From positions 62,001 through 126,000 of the forward strand of contig CAZGJN010000001.1 of assembly GCA_964526645.1 (NCBI GenBank): 64,000 nucleotides of DNA. Direction: 5' to 3'. Below are positions 1-8,289 of the stretch, piece by piece. Position 1 is the first letter of the stretch. Every line of letters starts with the position of its first letter. The notes below the pieces were generated by a model, which searched no databases, had not been told where the DNA came from, and saw only the letters and a program-made list of their open reading frames with translations. Made by a program: the position numbers and the translations under genes. This DNA is from JADJNW01 sp964526645. GTDB lineage: Bacteria; Bacteroidota; Bacteroidia; Chitinophagales; Saprospiraceae.

Positions 1-234
1 GGTAAAGAACCTGCCTTTTGGGTTGCATTTGCTACGGAACTGCTTTCTACGCTGGGAAGGTTAGGACCCGACTATGCCGGTTTCAGCGCTTACGCGCAGG
101 CAATCGAAAGTATCGCTTCGGAAGTGAAGCTCGCCGAGAGCTTTGAATTACAACAAAGCTTTTACGTCTCCATAGACCGAGTTCTGGGTACTGATAATGC
201 CACTCTTGTGCTTACATTTTCAGATCAACCTTAA
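1..234 (+). CDS. C-terminal fragment of an unidentified protein (5' end outside window)
   Basis: An uninterrupted reading frame runs from base 1 to a TAA at 232-234, giving the last 77 residues of a protein whose start lies before the window. The segment looks like an ordinary mixed alpha/beta soluble sequence (it ends LVLTFSDQP) with no transmembrane stretch, no type IX sorting domain and no motif I recognise. Calling it coding rests on the open frame up to the window edge and its position before a 485-base intergenic gap. No function is proposed. Confidence 0.55.
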   Translation, partial: GKEPAFWVAFATELLSTLGRLGPDYAGFSAYAQAIESIASEVKLAESFELQQSFYVSIDRVLGTDNATLVLTFSDQP

Positions 235-386
235 AAATTTATTTTTTCAAAAATGGTTATTTGAAGCTGTTTTTGCCGATCAATTTACTTTTTTATTTAT
301 TTTTAAAATTATGAAAAACAAATATTTAATCAAATAAATGACACACAGCCAAGCTATTTTCTACGTCGAAATTTTGCCAAAAAATC

Positions 387-417
387 TTGACCATTAGGGA
401 TAGAATTTCTACCTTTG
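387..417 (+). promoter_or_regulatory. Bacteroidota-type promoter for the candidate small RNA
   Basis: TTG at 387-389, a 20-base spacer, then TACCTTTG at 410-417. This fits the -33 (TTG) and -7 (TAnnTTTG) elements of Bacteroidota housekeeping promoters. The nearest plausible transcript is the structured region starting near 423; lpdA begins 300 bases further on, behind a terminator-like hairpin. Confidence 0.65.
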
Positions 418-423
418 CGAGGC

Positions 424-600
424 TAAGTAAATAGAAGATAGGGCGTGTCCACCTGCATTGAGCGACAAGCAGTTGCAGCAGGGTTTTCGCGCTGCGTATC
501 ATGCAATTTCAAAGAATTCATAAGCATTTGCTTTATAAAAATTTAATTAGTATCAGTAAGTTAGGCAAGCTCTGCCGCGATAGAAGCGGCGGAGTTTTTC
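424..600 (+). ncRNA. candidate structured small RNA (unnamed)
   Basis: This non-coding stretch lies between a good promoter (387-417) and a hairpin followed by T5 (570-599), so a transcript of about 175 nt is predicted. It contains compact hairpins: CTGC 453-456 with GCAG 469-472, extended by TTG 458-460 with CAA 466-468 around loop AGCGA; and an alternative GCAGC 475-479 with GCTGC 491-495. The block starts GGGCGTGTCC (441-450) and contains AGGGTTTTCGCGCTGC (480-495), which reminds me of a GGGCGT...GGGCTTTCCGCT repeat element I recall from Bacteroidota genomes; I cannot name a family. It could instead be part of a long lpdA leader. A 61-codon open frame here starting at 501 runs through the terminator and looks accidental. 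Confidence 0.5.
570..599 (+). terminator. intrinsic terminator of the candidate small RNA
   Basis: Stem CTCTGCCGC (570-578) pairs with GCGGCGGAG (586-594), nine base pairs with one G-T wobble and a 7-base loop, followed directly by TTTTT (595-599) and another T run. It separates the upstream RNA from lpdA. Confidence 0.65.
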
Positions 601-630
601 TTTTTTACCGAAAAATTAATCCTGAATGGC

Positions 631-638
631 TATCTTTG
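631..638 (+). promoter_or_regulatory. -7 element, probable lpdA promoter
   Basis: TATCTTTG exactly matches TAnnTTTG and lies 82 bases before the lpdA ATG, just after the terminator at 570-599. No clear TTG is seen at the -33 distance, so the assignment rests on the -7 box and its position. Confidence 0.5.
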
Positions 639-719
639 CGCCGTTTCTTACAAACGCAAGCCAAGCACAGTAATGGTGTTGATTGAGTAGCATTGTATCA
701 TTCAAAACTTTTTGAGATT

Positions 720-2117
720 ATGAACTACGATATTATTGTAATAGGAGGTGGTCCAGGTGGTTATGTGGCAGCTATCCGTGCCTCGCAGTTGGGCAAAAAA
801 GTGGCAGTGGTAGAACGGGAATCCCTGGGGGGTATCTGCCTCAATTGGGGTTGTATCCCAACCAAAGCCCTGCTGAAAAGCGCCCAAGTGTTTGAATATA
901 TCCGTCATTCGGAAGAATACGGCATCAAAGTGGGTAGTGCAAAAGCAGATTTTGATGCTATGATCCAGCGCAGCCGGAACGTAGCCGATGGTATGAGCAA
1001 AGGGGTGAACTTTCTTTTCAGAAAAAATAAGATTGACACCCTGATGGGCACAGGCAAACTACTGCGCGGCAAAAAGGTAGAAGTGACTGATGCGCAGGGT
1101 ATAAAAAAAGAATACACTGCTGAACACATCATTATTGCTACCGGCGGGCGGGCGAAGGAATTGCCGAATTTGCCAATTGACGGAAAAAAGATTATTGAAT
1201 ACCGCAAGGCGATGTCACTGGAGAAACAACCTAAATCAATGGTTATAGTAGGTGCAGGTGCCATTGGGGTTGAATTTGCCTATTTTTATAATTCTATCGG
1301 CACTGAAGTGACTATTGTGGAATTTTTAGAACAAGGTTTGGTGCCGAGAGAGGATGAAGAAATTTCAAAGGAATTGACTAAAGTTTATACAAAAAATGGT
1401 ATTCGGGTATTGGGCAATACGGCAGTCGAATCGGTAGATACCAGCGGAAAAGAATGTAAAGTATTAGTGAAAAATCGAAAAGACGGTACTACGGAAGAAA
1501 TCAAGTGCGAAGTCGTCTTATCGGCAGCGGGTGTCACGCCCAACACAGAAAATATTGGTTTAGAGGAACTTGGAATCAAAACAGATAGAGGGCTTATCCA
1601 GGTGGATGCGTTTTATCAGACTAATGTGCCCGGCGTTTACGCCATCGGTGATGTAGTGCCAGGTCCAGCGCTGGCGCATGTGGCCAGTGCGGAGGGTATT
1701 ATTTGCGTCGAAAAAATTGCCGGTATGCATCCAGAACCCATGGATTATAATAACATTCCATCTTGTACTTATTGTAGTCCTGAAATTGCATCTGTCGGTT
1801 ATACCGAAAAAGCAGCAGTAGAAGCAGGATACGAAGTAAAAGTAGGTAAGTTTCCATTCTCTGCTTCTGGCAAAGCAAGCGCGGCAGGCTCCAAAGCGGG
1901 CTTTGTGAAGGTAATTTTTGATGCGAAATACGGTGAATTTTTGGGAGCTCACATGATTGGAGCGAATGTGACGGAGATGATTGCAGAGGTAGTAGCAGCT
2001 CGAAAATTAGAAACAACGGGGCACGAAATTATTAAATCGGTACACCCTCACCCTACGATGAGCGAAGCGGTCATGGAGGCAGCGGCGGCGGCTTATGGCG
2101 AAGTGATTCACTTATAA
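720..2117 (+). CDS. lpdA: dihydrolipoyl dehydrogenase
   Basis: FAD-dependent disulfide oxidoreductase of 465 residues, the usual family length. It reoxidises dihydrolipoamide on the E2 component of 2-oxoacid dehydrogenase complexes with NAD+, in the cytoplasm. Visible are the N-terminal FAD site GGGPGG (9-14), the redox pair Cys40/Cys45 in GGICLNWGCIPTK, the NAD site GAGAIGVEF near 180, the second FAD site (AIGDV near 310) and the C-terminal HPHPTMSE His-Glu active-site motif. The ATG at 720 is chosen over an in-frame TTG at 693 because the protein then starts MNYDIIVIGG as homologues do. No E1 or E2 genes are adjacent. Confidence 0.95.
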   Translation: MNYDIIVIGGGPGGYVAAIRASQLGKKVAVVERESLGGICLNWGCIPTKALLKSAQVFEYIRHSEEYGIKVGSAKADFDAMIQRSRNVADGMSKGVNFLFRKNKIDTLMGTGKLLRGKKVEVTDAQGIKKEYTAEHIIIATGGRAKELPNLPIDGKKIIEYRKAMSLEKQPKSMVIVGAGAIGVEFAYFYNSIGTEVTIVEFLEQGLVPREDEEISKELTKVYTKNGIRVLGNTAVESVDTSGKECKVLVKNRKDGTTEEIKCEVVLSAAGVTPNTENIGLEELGIKTDRGLIQVDAFYQTNVPGVYAIGDVVPGPALAHVASAEGIICVEKIAGMHPEPMDYNNIPSCTYCSPEIASVGYTEKAAVEAGYEVKVGKFPFSASGKASAAGSKAGFVKVIFDAKYGEFLGAHMIGANVTEMIAEVVAARKLETTGHEIIKSVHPHPTMSEAVMEAAAAAYGEVIHL

Positions 2118-2138
2118 AGAACTTCTAAAAATACGATG

Positions 2139-2178
2139 TAGAGGATCGAAAACAATTTTCTTTAGTTTCGATCCTCTA
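2139..2178. terminator. bidirectional terminator between lpdA and the exporter operon
   Basis: TAGAGGATCGAAA (2139-2151) pairs perfectly over 13 bp with TTTCGATCCTCTA (2166-2178), with a 14-base loop. It sits between the convergent lpdA and HlyD-like genes and can serve both. Confidence 0.7.
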
Positions 2179-2189
2179 TCAGCTAAGGT

Positions 2190-3479
2190 TTATCCTCCAA
2201 TTTCTCGGCGAAACCCTTCAAAGATTTTTTCAAAAAATCGTTTGTCAGAGGTAATAATCTCTGCTTTTCCAATCATTTCCTGCTGCGGATCAATCGCCTT
2301 ACCCCTCGTAGTGACTAAGCCATTCGGAAAGCGAATTTCAATGGGAATTCCTTTATTGGCAGGCACTTTCCCTTTCCAAGAAACTTCTCCAATAACTGCT
2401 CCAAATTCATGCGATGGGTAGCTATTAAACTTTACAATGACTTTTTGTTTTTCTTGCACTTTGCCAGAACCATCAATGCTCAGAAGCATCCGACCCAGAG
2501 TCTCTGTCGTGTCCGTTGGAATGATAGATAAAATTTCCTCTTCTCTTATCAAAAACTGCTGAGTACCTATTTTTTCGTTGGTAAAAGCAACAATCCCTTT
2601 GATGGGGGAACTGATGACGTATTTTTTCTTCCACTCTTCCACGCTGTTTTGCAATTGAAAAAAAGCTTTTTGCAAGTCGTCAGACAGCTGGGTGCGCCCC
2701 CTTTTATTTTCTTCCCGATTCCCTTTAATCTGGTCTTGCAGGATCGCAATTTCTCTATTTTTAACGGCGTTATCCGCTTCTACACTTTTAATACTGCGCT
2801 GGGTATCACTCATAGCATCCTGTGTCGCTCGGAGTTGCCGGAGGGTGATTTTTTTATCCCTGTAAGCTTTCTGTTCCCTGGAAAACTTATCACTCAGGGC
2901 TTCCAGCTCATCCTGAAGCTGCCTTTTTTCAAGGTTATTGACCTGGATTCGCTTTTGTAAATCTGTTATTCGTTTACGAAGGTTTTGTGATCCAGTTCTG
3001 CGGGAACTACCGCCAAGGCTACTTCTAAATGCTTCCTGTTTTTCAAAAAAATCATACAAGTATTGCTGTATGTCACCTAAAATCAAGTTACGCGGTGGAT
3101 TAAAAGACAGCAGAAAAGAATCATTCAGCTCTTTGATAAGCGCCAAGTGGTCTTCGAGTACCATTACATCCGCCAGATTGGCTGGACTTCTGAAAGCGAT
3201 CAGTGCTTCGCCGCTATCCACCAATTCTTCGTTTTTCACTAATACTTCGTCAATATAACCGGTTGTTTCTGTATAAATTTTCCGAGGAGGTTCCGTAGAA
3301 GTGACTTTCACTTCTCCCTCCACTACATCAGGATATTTTATCCAATAAGCGACCCATAAGATAACGGCAAAAGATATCAGCGCCACCGTAGAACCCCAAC
3401 GCACCAGCCATACGGGTGGTGTGCCAAGTATTTCCTGCACCTCTTCGCTTCTTATGTCTATTTCTTCTATTTTTTTCAC
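2190..3479 (-). CDS. HlyD-family membrane fusion protein of a peptide exporter
   Basis: Periplasmic adaptor of 429 residues that should bridge the inner-membrane ABC exporter encoded just upstream to an outer-membrane channel. It has one N-terminal transmembrane helix (about 27-47), a biotinyl-lipoyl-like half (TTGYIDEVLVKNEELVDSG, about 73-91), a long coiled-coil hairpin (about 160-270, rich in Lys, Gln and Glu) and a return half (ISSPIKGIVAF) followed by a beta-barrel region. The start is GTG; no ATG lies nearby and the protein would otherwise lose its membrane anchor. It follows the exporter gene after 13 bases, so the two are almost certainly co-transcribed. No TolC-like gene is in the window. 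Confidence 0.85.
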   Translation of the reverse strand: MKKIEEIDIRSEEVQEILGTPPVWLVRWGSTVALISFAVILWVAYWIKYPDVVEGEVKVTSTEPPRKIYTETTGYIDEVLVKNEELVDSGEALIAFRSPANLADVMVLEDHLALIKELNDSFLLSFNPPRNLILGDIQQYLYDFFEKQEAFRSSLGGSSRRTGSQNLRKRITDLQKRIQVNNLEKRQLQDELEALSDKFSREQKAYRDKKITLRQLRATQDAMSDTQRSIKSVEADNAVKNREIAILQDQIKGNREENKRGRTQLSDDLQKAFFQLQNSVEEWKKKYVISSPIKGIVAFTNEKIGTQQFLIREEEILSIIPTDTTETLGRMLLSIDGSGKVQEKQKVIVKFNSYPSHEFGAVIGEVSWKGKVPANKGIPIEIRFPNGLVTTRGKAIDPQQEMIGKAEIITSDKRFFEKIFEGFRREIGG

Positions 3480-3492
3480 TACGTTTTCCGAA

Positions 3493-5682
3493 TTAAGCGC
3501 CTAATTCTAATTGATTTCGAATGAGCTGGTAGTACGCGCCTCTCAGGTAGGTTAATTCTTCATGGTTACCTTGTTCCACAATTTCTCCACCTTCCAATAC
3601 AATAATGTTATCCGCATTGACCACAGTGCTCAGCCGATGTGCCACAATAACAATTGTTTTCTCCCTGAAAAAGTCCTCTAGATTTTCCATGATCAGCATC
3701 TCATTGTAAGCATCCAAAGCGGTAGTGGCTTCATCAAAAAAGATGTATTCTGGATTTTTGTAAACTGCCCGTGCAATTAAAAGTCGCTGCTTCTGTCCTT
3801 GGCTTAGTCCCATGCCTTCCTGGCCAATGCGGGTGTTATAACCCATCGGGAGTGATTCCACAAAATTTTGAATATGAGCTACTTTTACAGCTTTTAATAG
3901 TTTCTGCTTATCTATAATTTCATCCCCCAAGGCTATGTTTCTGGCAATAGTGTCATTAAAAATAAACCCTTCTTGCATCACTACACCACAGTTGCTACGC
4001 CACAAGCGGTTTTGGATACTGGCAAGATTGACATCGCCAACGCGAATGGTGCCTTCGGTGGGTTGATAAAAGTTCAGCAACAGTTTTACAACCGTGGTCT
4101 TTCCACTGCCGCTACTGCCCACAATTGCCGTGATCCTGCCTTTTGGAATCCTAAGATTGATATTTTTTAAAACGAAAGGAGCGTGCGGCCCATTGTATTG
4201 AAACGACACATTTTCCATCGTCAAATCCCCATACTCTGGCAGCATCGTAATTTTACCTTCCAGGTTTTCTTCATCTTGTCTGGTATGAATTTCGTTCATC
4301 CGCTCCAGGCTGATTTTGGCTTCCTGCAAAGCGCGAATAAATTCAACCAACTGGTTCAAAGGGGTATTCAATTGACCCACAATATATTGCACAGCCACCA
4401 ACATCCCCAAGCTCATAGAGCCGTCAATCACTGCCTGAGCAACCACAAAAGTGATAAAAACATTTTTCGACTCATTGATAAAAACAGCGCCTGCTCGTTG
4501 CAATTGTTCAATGCGAAGCGAAATCATGCCTGTGCGGAAGAGCCTTGCCTGTACGCGCTCCCAGGCCCAGCGCTTTTGCTTTTCGGCATTGTGCAACTTG
4601 ATTTCCTGCATGCCATTGATCAGTTCGATCAGATTGCCTTGGTTCTCAGCAGATTGATCGAAGCGTTTGTAGTCCAGGTCGCGCCGCCGACTCATAAAAA
4701 AAAGCACCCAGGCGATATTGAGGGCTGTTCCTAAAAAGAAAATTAAGAATATCTTGGGTTTCCAATAAACTAATATTATTGAAAAAGCGATGAAATTGAA
4801 AAAAGAAAAAATCGAGACTAAAGTAGTTGAACTGAAAAAACGCTGCACCCTTTCATGATCAGCGATCCGCTGCATTAGGTCGCCGGTCATCATTGTATCA
4901 AAAAAGCGGATGGGCAATTTTGTCAGCTTTACTAGGAAATCAGAAATCAGGCTAATATTCACCCGAACGCCCACATGCAGCAATATCCAACTACGAAAAA
5001 ACTCTACCCCTACCTGTGTGATGAACAAAATCAACTGCGCGACGAGCACCAGCCAGATGAAGGTGAGGTCAAGGGTATTGATCCCTATATCTACGATTGC
5101 TTTGATGAGAAAAGGGAAAATGAGTTGTAGAATACTGCCCAGCAGCAGCCCGATGACCAACTGCCCAATGAGCCCGCGATACTTTTTGAAATAAGAAATT
5201 ACATAACCAAAACCTGCTTTATTGATCTTTTCCCCTTCTTGTTCAAAAAACTCAGGGGTGGTCTCCAATAATAAAAGGACACCAAACTGCCCTTCCTCAT
5301 CAGTATCGCTGATCCAGTTTTCGAGGAATTCTTCCTTGGTCAACTTAAACTTCCCTGCTGCTGGATCTGCAATCCAAACGTGTGTCTTTGTGGCGCGGTA
5401 AACCACCACAAAGTGTTCCTGATTCCAATGAGCGATACAAGGGAGCGGAATATCCTTAGAAAGCCGGTCAAAAGTAGTTTTTACGGCTAAGGATTGAAGC
5501 CCTATGTGCTCCGCGGCATCGCTTATGCCAAGCAAAGACACTCCTTGTTTGCCCATATAGGTCAATTCGCGTAGGTATTCCAAAGAATAGTACCTACCGA
5601 AATGCCGGGCAATCATGCGCAAGCAGGTAGCGCCACAATCCATGGCATCCAACTGCTGATAAAACGGAATGTTTTTTGGCAT
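3493..5682 (-). CDS. peptidase-containing ABC exporter (C39 peptidase, membrane and ATPase domains)
   Basis: Transporter of 729 residues of the bacteriocin-exporter type, which cuts double-glycine leader peptides and exports the mature peptide. The N-terminal C39 cysteine peptidase shows catalytic Cys16 (QLDAMDCGATC), His90 (EHFVVVYRA) and Asp106 (WIADP). A six-helix ABC membrane domain follows (about 165-440), then the ATPase with Walker A GSSGSGKTT, signature LSQGQKQR (Gln for the usual first Gly), Walker B YIFFDEATTALD and the His switch (IVAHRLST). First gene of a two-gene operon with the HlyD protein. No double-glycine precursor peptide was recognised next to it. Confidence 0.92.
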   Translation of the reverse strand: MPKNIPFYQQLDAMDCGATCLRMIARHFGRYYSLEYLRELTYMGKQGVSLLGISDAAEHIGLQSLAVKTTFDRLSKDIPLPCIAHWNQEHFVVVYRATKTHVWIADPAAGKFKLTKEEFLENWISDTDEEGQFGVLLLLETTPEFFEQEGEKINKAGFGYVISYFKKYRGLIGQLVIGLLLGSILQLIFPFLIKAIVDIGINTLDLTFIWLVLVAQLILFITQVGVEFFRSWILLHVGVRVNISLISDFLVKLTKLPIRFFDTMMTGDLMQRIADHERVQRFFSSTTLVSIFSFFNFIAFSIILVYWKPKIFLIFFLGTALNIAWVLFFMSRRRDLDYKRFDQSAENQGNLIELINGMQEIKLHNAEKQKRWAWERVQARLFRTGMISLRIEQLQRAGAVFINESKNVFITFVVAQAVIDGSMSLGMLVAVQYIVGQLNTPLNQLVEFIRALQEAKISLERMNEIHTRQDEENLEGKITMLPEYGDLTMENVSFQYNGPHAPFVLKNINLRIPKGRITAIVGSSGSGKTTVVKLLLNFYQPTEGTIRVGDVNLASIQNRLWRSNCGVVMQEGFIFNDTIARNIALGDEIIDKQKLLKAVKVAHIQNFVESLPMGYNTRIGQEGMGLSQGQKQRLLIARAVYKNPEYIFFDEATTALDAYNEMLIMENLEDFFREKTIVIVAHRLSTVVNADNIIVLEGGEIVEQGNHEELTYLRGAYYQLIRNQLELGA

Positions 5683-5937
5683 AAGAAAACCTGCTGTGAT
5701 TTTTTAGCGATAGTCTGTTGGGGTGTTTATTTATCAGGTTTATTTTCTCTGCATTTTTACATAAACTGATAAATCTTGTGCAATTTTGTAGTTTACGCAA
5801 ATAATTGCAATTTATTAACAAATATCTTACAAACACAACAAAATATTGTTTTTTTTTTATTTGGATGCTATTTTATACGAAAAGTCACATTTCAAAGTTT
5901 TAAATTTTGATATTTTTTTAGTTTTAATGGCAAAAAT

Positions 5938-6888
5938 ATGTTCAATAGCTTTATTTCTATTGTCACGGTTATCGAGCGGCACCAGGAAGCAAATCAACTA
6001 TCTGTTTTTCTTCAAAATATACATCCGATTTTGAGTAAACATTTTGAAGACTATGAAATCATCCTTGTAAATAACAATACAAATACCGCACTGGATTCAT
6101 TTATCGAGCCACTGCATCCCGACTTGAAACAAAATATATTTTTGCTCAATCTCTCTTCTGCTACCTTCAGAAATAACGCCATCCTGGCAGGTTTAGATCG
6201 CGCCAACGGGGACTATACCGTGATTTTTGAGTTGGATTTTTTTGAAACCCCAGAACTTATCCTTCGTTTATACGAGCAAACGACAAAAGGATATGATATG
6301 GTTTATCTAAGAGCAAAAGAAAGATATATTCCGCTAAAATACAGATTCTTGTACAGTATATTTTATTATCTTTTAAAGAAATATTCTTCTTTAAAAATAG
6401 ATAACAAGGCGCATGATACAAGAATTATTTCGCGACGGGCGCTCAACTCGCTCCTACGCCTTCGAGAAAATCTGCGCTACATGAAAGCTATTTATTCTAT
6501 GGTTGGGTACAATACCAATTTTATCGAAATTGACCAGCCTATTATTCGCGATCATGATAGTTTTTCTGAGCGCTTCAGGACTTCTCTCATCGCTATCACT
6601 TCTTATACCACTTTTCTCAGGACGCTGCTGCTATGGATTTTTCTCTTTTCCGTATTTTTCCTAATCGGTGTGATTATCAATGCTTTGAAAGTAAAAATAA
6701 CAGGCATTGATCTATTCGGCAATGTAGGAGAACCCTTTGCCGGATGGACTTTTCTTGTGGTGCTGATTGCTATATTTTTTGCAGTTACTTGCTTAAATCT
6801 TTACATTATGTCTATTTATCTATCCAATATTTATAGCGAAATCAAGCAAAGACCGCTTTATATCATAGAGTCAATCAAAAGATTTTAG
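5938..6888 (+). CDS. family 2 glycosyltransferase with C-terminal membrane helices
   Basis: Membrane-bound protein of 316 residues shaped like the GtrB/DPM1-type polyprenyl-phosphate glycosyltransferases: an N-terminal nucleotide-sugar domain (about 1-200; SIVTVIERH, EDYEIILVNN, FRNNAILAGLDRANGDY) followed by two transmembrane segments (about 208-235 and 255-285). At the place of the usual metal-binding DxD motif it reads FELDFFE (97-103), so the first Asp is Glu; activity or donor choice may differ. It stands alone, divergent from the exporter operon behind a 255-base AT-rich gap, and converges on the next gene with 7 bases between. Substrate unknown. Confidence 0.75.
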   Translation: MFNSFISIVTVIERHQEANQLSVFLQNIHPILSKHFEDYEIILVNNNTNTALDSFIEPLHPDLKQNIFLLNLSSATFRNNAILAGLDRANGDYTVIFELDFFETPELILRLYEQTTKGYDMVYLRAKERYIPLKYRFLYSIFYYLLKKYSSLKIDNKAHDTRIISRRALNSLLRLRENLRYMKAIYSMVGYNTNFIEIDQPIIRDHDSFSERFRTSLIAITSYTTFLRTLLLWIFLFSVFFLIGVIINALKVKITGIDLFGNVGEPFAGWTFLVVLIAIFFAVTCLNLYIMSIYLSNIYSEIKQRPLYIIESIKRF

Positions 6889-6895
6889 AAAATCA

Positions 6896-7333
6896 TTACA
6901 TTCGTTTTCCATCTCTATATAGGATGACGCGCGCCCTGTTATACACTGGCAGTATAAATTGCTTTAAAAAGGCAGTAGCAGCACTCTCTTCCTGGAAGTT
7001 TCCGATGGAGTAGCTGAATTTATTGCCCTCAAGATTTTCCAACACGATATTTCCGTGCCTAAAGAAAACAGCACTGGTGTCAGGCAAAAGTGTATCCGTT
7101 GCCATCAATTCAATCCGATAGCCGTTGTATTTTTCAGGTAAATCAGTAGCTGGGTAAGCCTCCGGCTTTTTCATTTTTATTTCCAAATCGGCTACCGCAC
7201 CAGGTCTAATGGTAGCTTGTAGGGTTTTATTATCCTTCTTATCTGCAACCAACGGTTTGTCAAATGCTTCGCCTTGGGCTATCGCTAAAATTGGAAAAAA
7301 GCCAATCAAAAAGAAGAACGTGAGCGTTTTCAT
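6896..7333 (-). CDS. small secreted protein with SPOR-like C-terminus
   Basis: A 145-residue protein with a clear signal peptide (MKTLTFFFLIGFFPILAIAQ, cleavage after about 19-20). The C-terminal half (about 70-145: YRIELMATDTLLPD, then YSIGNFQEESAATAFL and RARVILYRDGKR) follows the pattern of SPOR-type domains common in Bacteroidota periplasmic proteins: a strand, a 'yG.f....eA' turn-helix and a closing strand. This is a weak structural inference. It is divergent from fmt with 44 bases between. Confidence 0.6.
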   Translation of the reverse strand: MKTLTFFFLIGFFPILAIAQGEAFDKPLVADKKDNKTLQATIRPGAVADLEIKMKKPEAYPATDLPEKYNGYRIELMATDTLLPDTSAVFFRHGNIVLENLEGNKFSYSIGNFQEESAATAFLKQFILPVYNRARVILYRDGKRM

Positions 7334-7343
7334 GGTTTTGTAT

Positions 7344-7351
7344 TATCTTTC
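7344..7351 (+). promoter_or_regulatory. putative -7 element for fmt
   Basis: TATCTTTC lies 26 bases before the fmt ATG, differing from TAnnTTTG only in the last base. The same octamer occurs before the pullulanase and GlcNAc-kinase genes in this window. No convincing -33 TTG is seen at the right distance. Confidence 0.35.
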
Positions 7352-7377
7352 CAACGAAAATAAGCAAAAAAAGAATT

Positions 7378-8289
7378 ATGCGCATTGTTTTTATGGGTAC
7401 TCCTGAATTTGCAGTGCCTTCCCTTGATATTTTAGTGCAAAACAGATACGAAGTGGTGGGAGTTGTGACGACAACAGACAAGTGGGGCGGCAGAGGGGGT
7501 AAGCAGTTGATCGAATCGGCGGTAAAAAAATATGCCGTAGAAAAAGGCTTGCTCATCTTACAGCCAGACCGGTTGAAAAATCCTGATTTCATTGCGTCCT
7601 TAAAACAATTAAAAGCTGATTTGCAAATCGTGGTGGCGTTTAGAATGCTCCCGGAAATCGTGTGGGCGATGCCCCCGCAAGGCACTTTTAATCTGCACGG
7701 GTCTTTATTACCGAAGTACCGAGGGGCAGCGCCTATCAATTGGGCAATTATTAACGGCGAGAAGGAAACAGGCGTGACTACTTTTTTTATTCAACACCAA
7801 ATTGATACAGGGGATGTGATTTTGCAAGAAAAAATGCCCATAGGAGAGGATGAAACTGCCGGAGAAATACACGATAAAATGATGTACCTGGGCGCTCAAA
7901 CGGTGCTCAAAACAGTACAAATGATAGAAAAAGGAAATGTTCAATTGCAAAAACAAGACGAAACACTCGCCTCGCAGGCACCCAAACTTTTTCACGAAAC
8001 TTGTGCCATCCATTTTAATCAGCCTACACAAAAAGTACACGACTTTGTTCGGGGGCTAAGCCCCTACCCTGCTGCCTGGACAACAGTAGAAGGCAAGGAA
8101 TTAAAAATATTTAAAACCTTAAAAATCAAAGAGCCACATAAACTTTCGCCAGGGCAATTTATTTCGGATAACCGAAAATGGATCAAAATAGCAACAAGCG
8201 ACGGGTTTGTGCAAATCCTTGAACTTCAATTGGAAGGAAAAAAACGCATGGATGCTGCTGCCTTCCTGAATGGTTATAAATTTTCCTGA
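7378..8289 (+). CDS. fmt: methionyl-tRNA formyltransferase
   Basis: Formylates initiator Met-tRNA using 10-formyltetrahydrofolate. The protein has 303 residues against about 310 usually. It starts MRIVFMGTPEFAVPSL as the family does, and carries the catalytic-site block NLHGSLLPKYRGAAPI (105-120) with Asn105 and His107, the Asp of QIDTGDVI (about 141-148) and a C-terminal tRNA-binding domain (about 205-303). It stands without def (peptide deformylase). Its last 16 bases overlap the end of the convergent hydrolase gene. Confidence 0.95.
   Translation: MRIVFMGTPEFAVPSLDILVQNRYEVVGVVTTTDKWGGRGGKQLIESAVKKYAVEKGLLILQPDRLKNPDFIASLKQLKADLQIVVAFRMLPEIVWAMPPQGTFNLHGSLLPKYRGAAPINWAIINGEKETGVTTFFIQHQIDTGDVILQEKMPIGEDETAGEIHDKMMYLGAQTVLKTVQMIEKGNVQLQKQDETLASQAPKLFHETCAIHFNQPTQKVHDFVRGLSPYPAAWTTVEGKELKIFKTLKIKEPHKLSPGQFISDNRKWIKIATSDGFVQILELQLEGKKRMDAAAFLNGYKFS

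Noticed and set aside
501..686. 61-codon open frame before lpdA
   Set aside because: It runs through the terminator hairpin at 570-599 and the lpdA -7 box, and its composition looks random.
693..719. Earlier TTG start for lpdA
   Set aside because: Adds nine residues not found in the family; the ATG at 720 gives the canonical start.
4183..4734. 183-codon frame opposite the ABC exporter
   Set aside because: Antisense to a well-conserved gene, with no family resemblance of its own.
5846..6034. 62-codon hydrophobic frame overlapping the glycosyltransferase start
   Set aside because: Overlaps the real gene in another frame and the AT-rich base composition explains its hydrophobicity.
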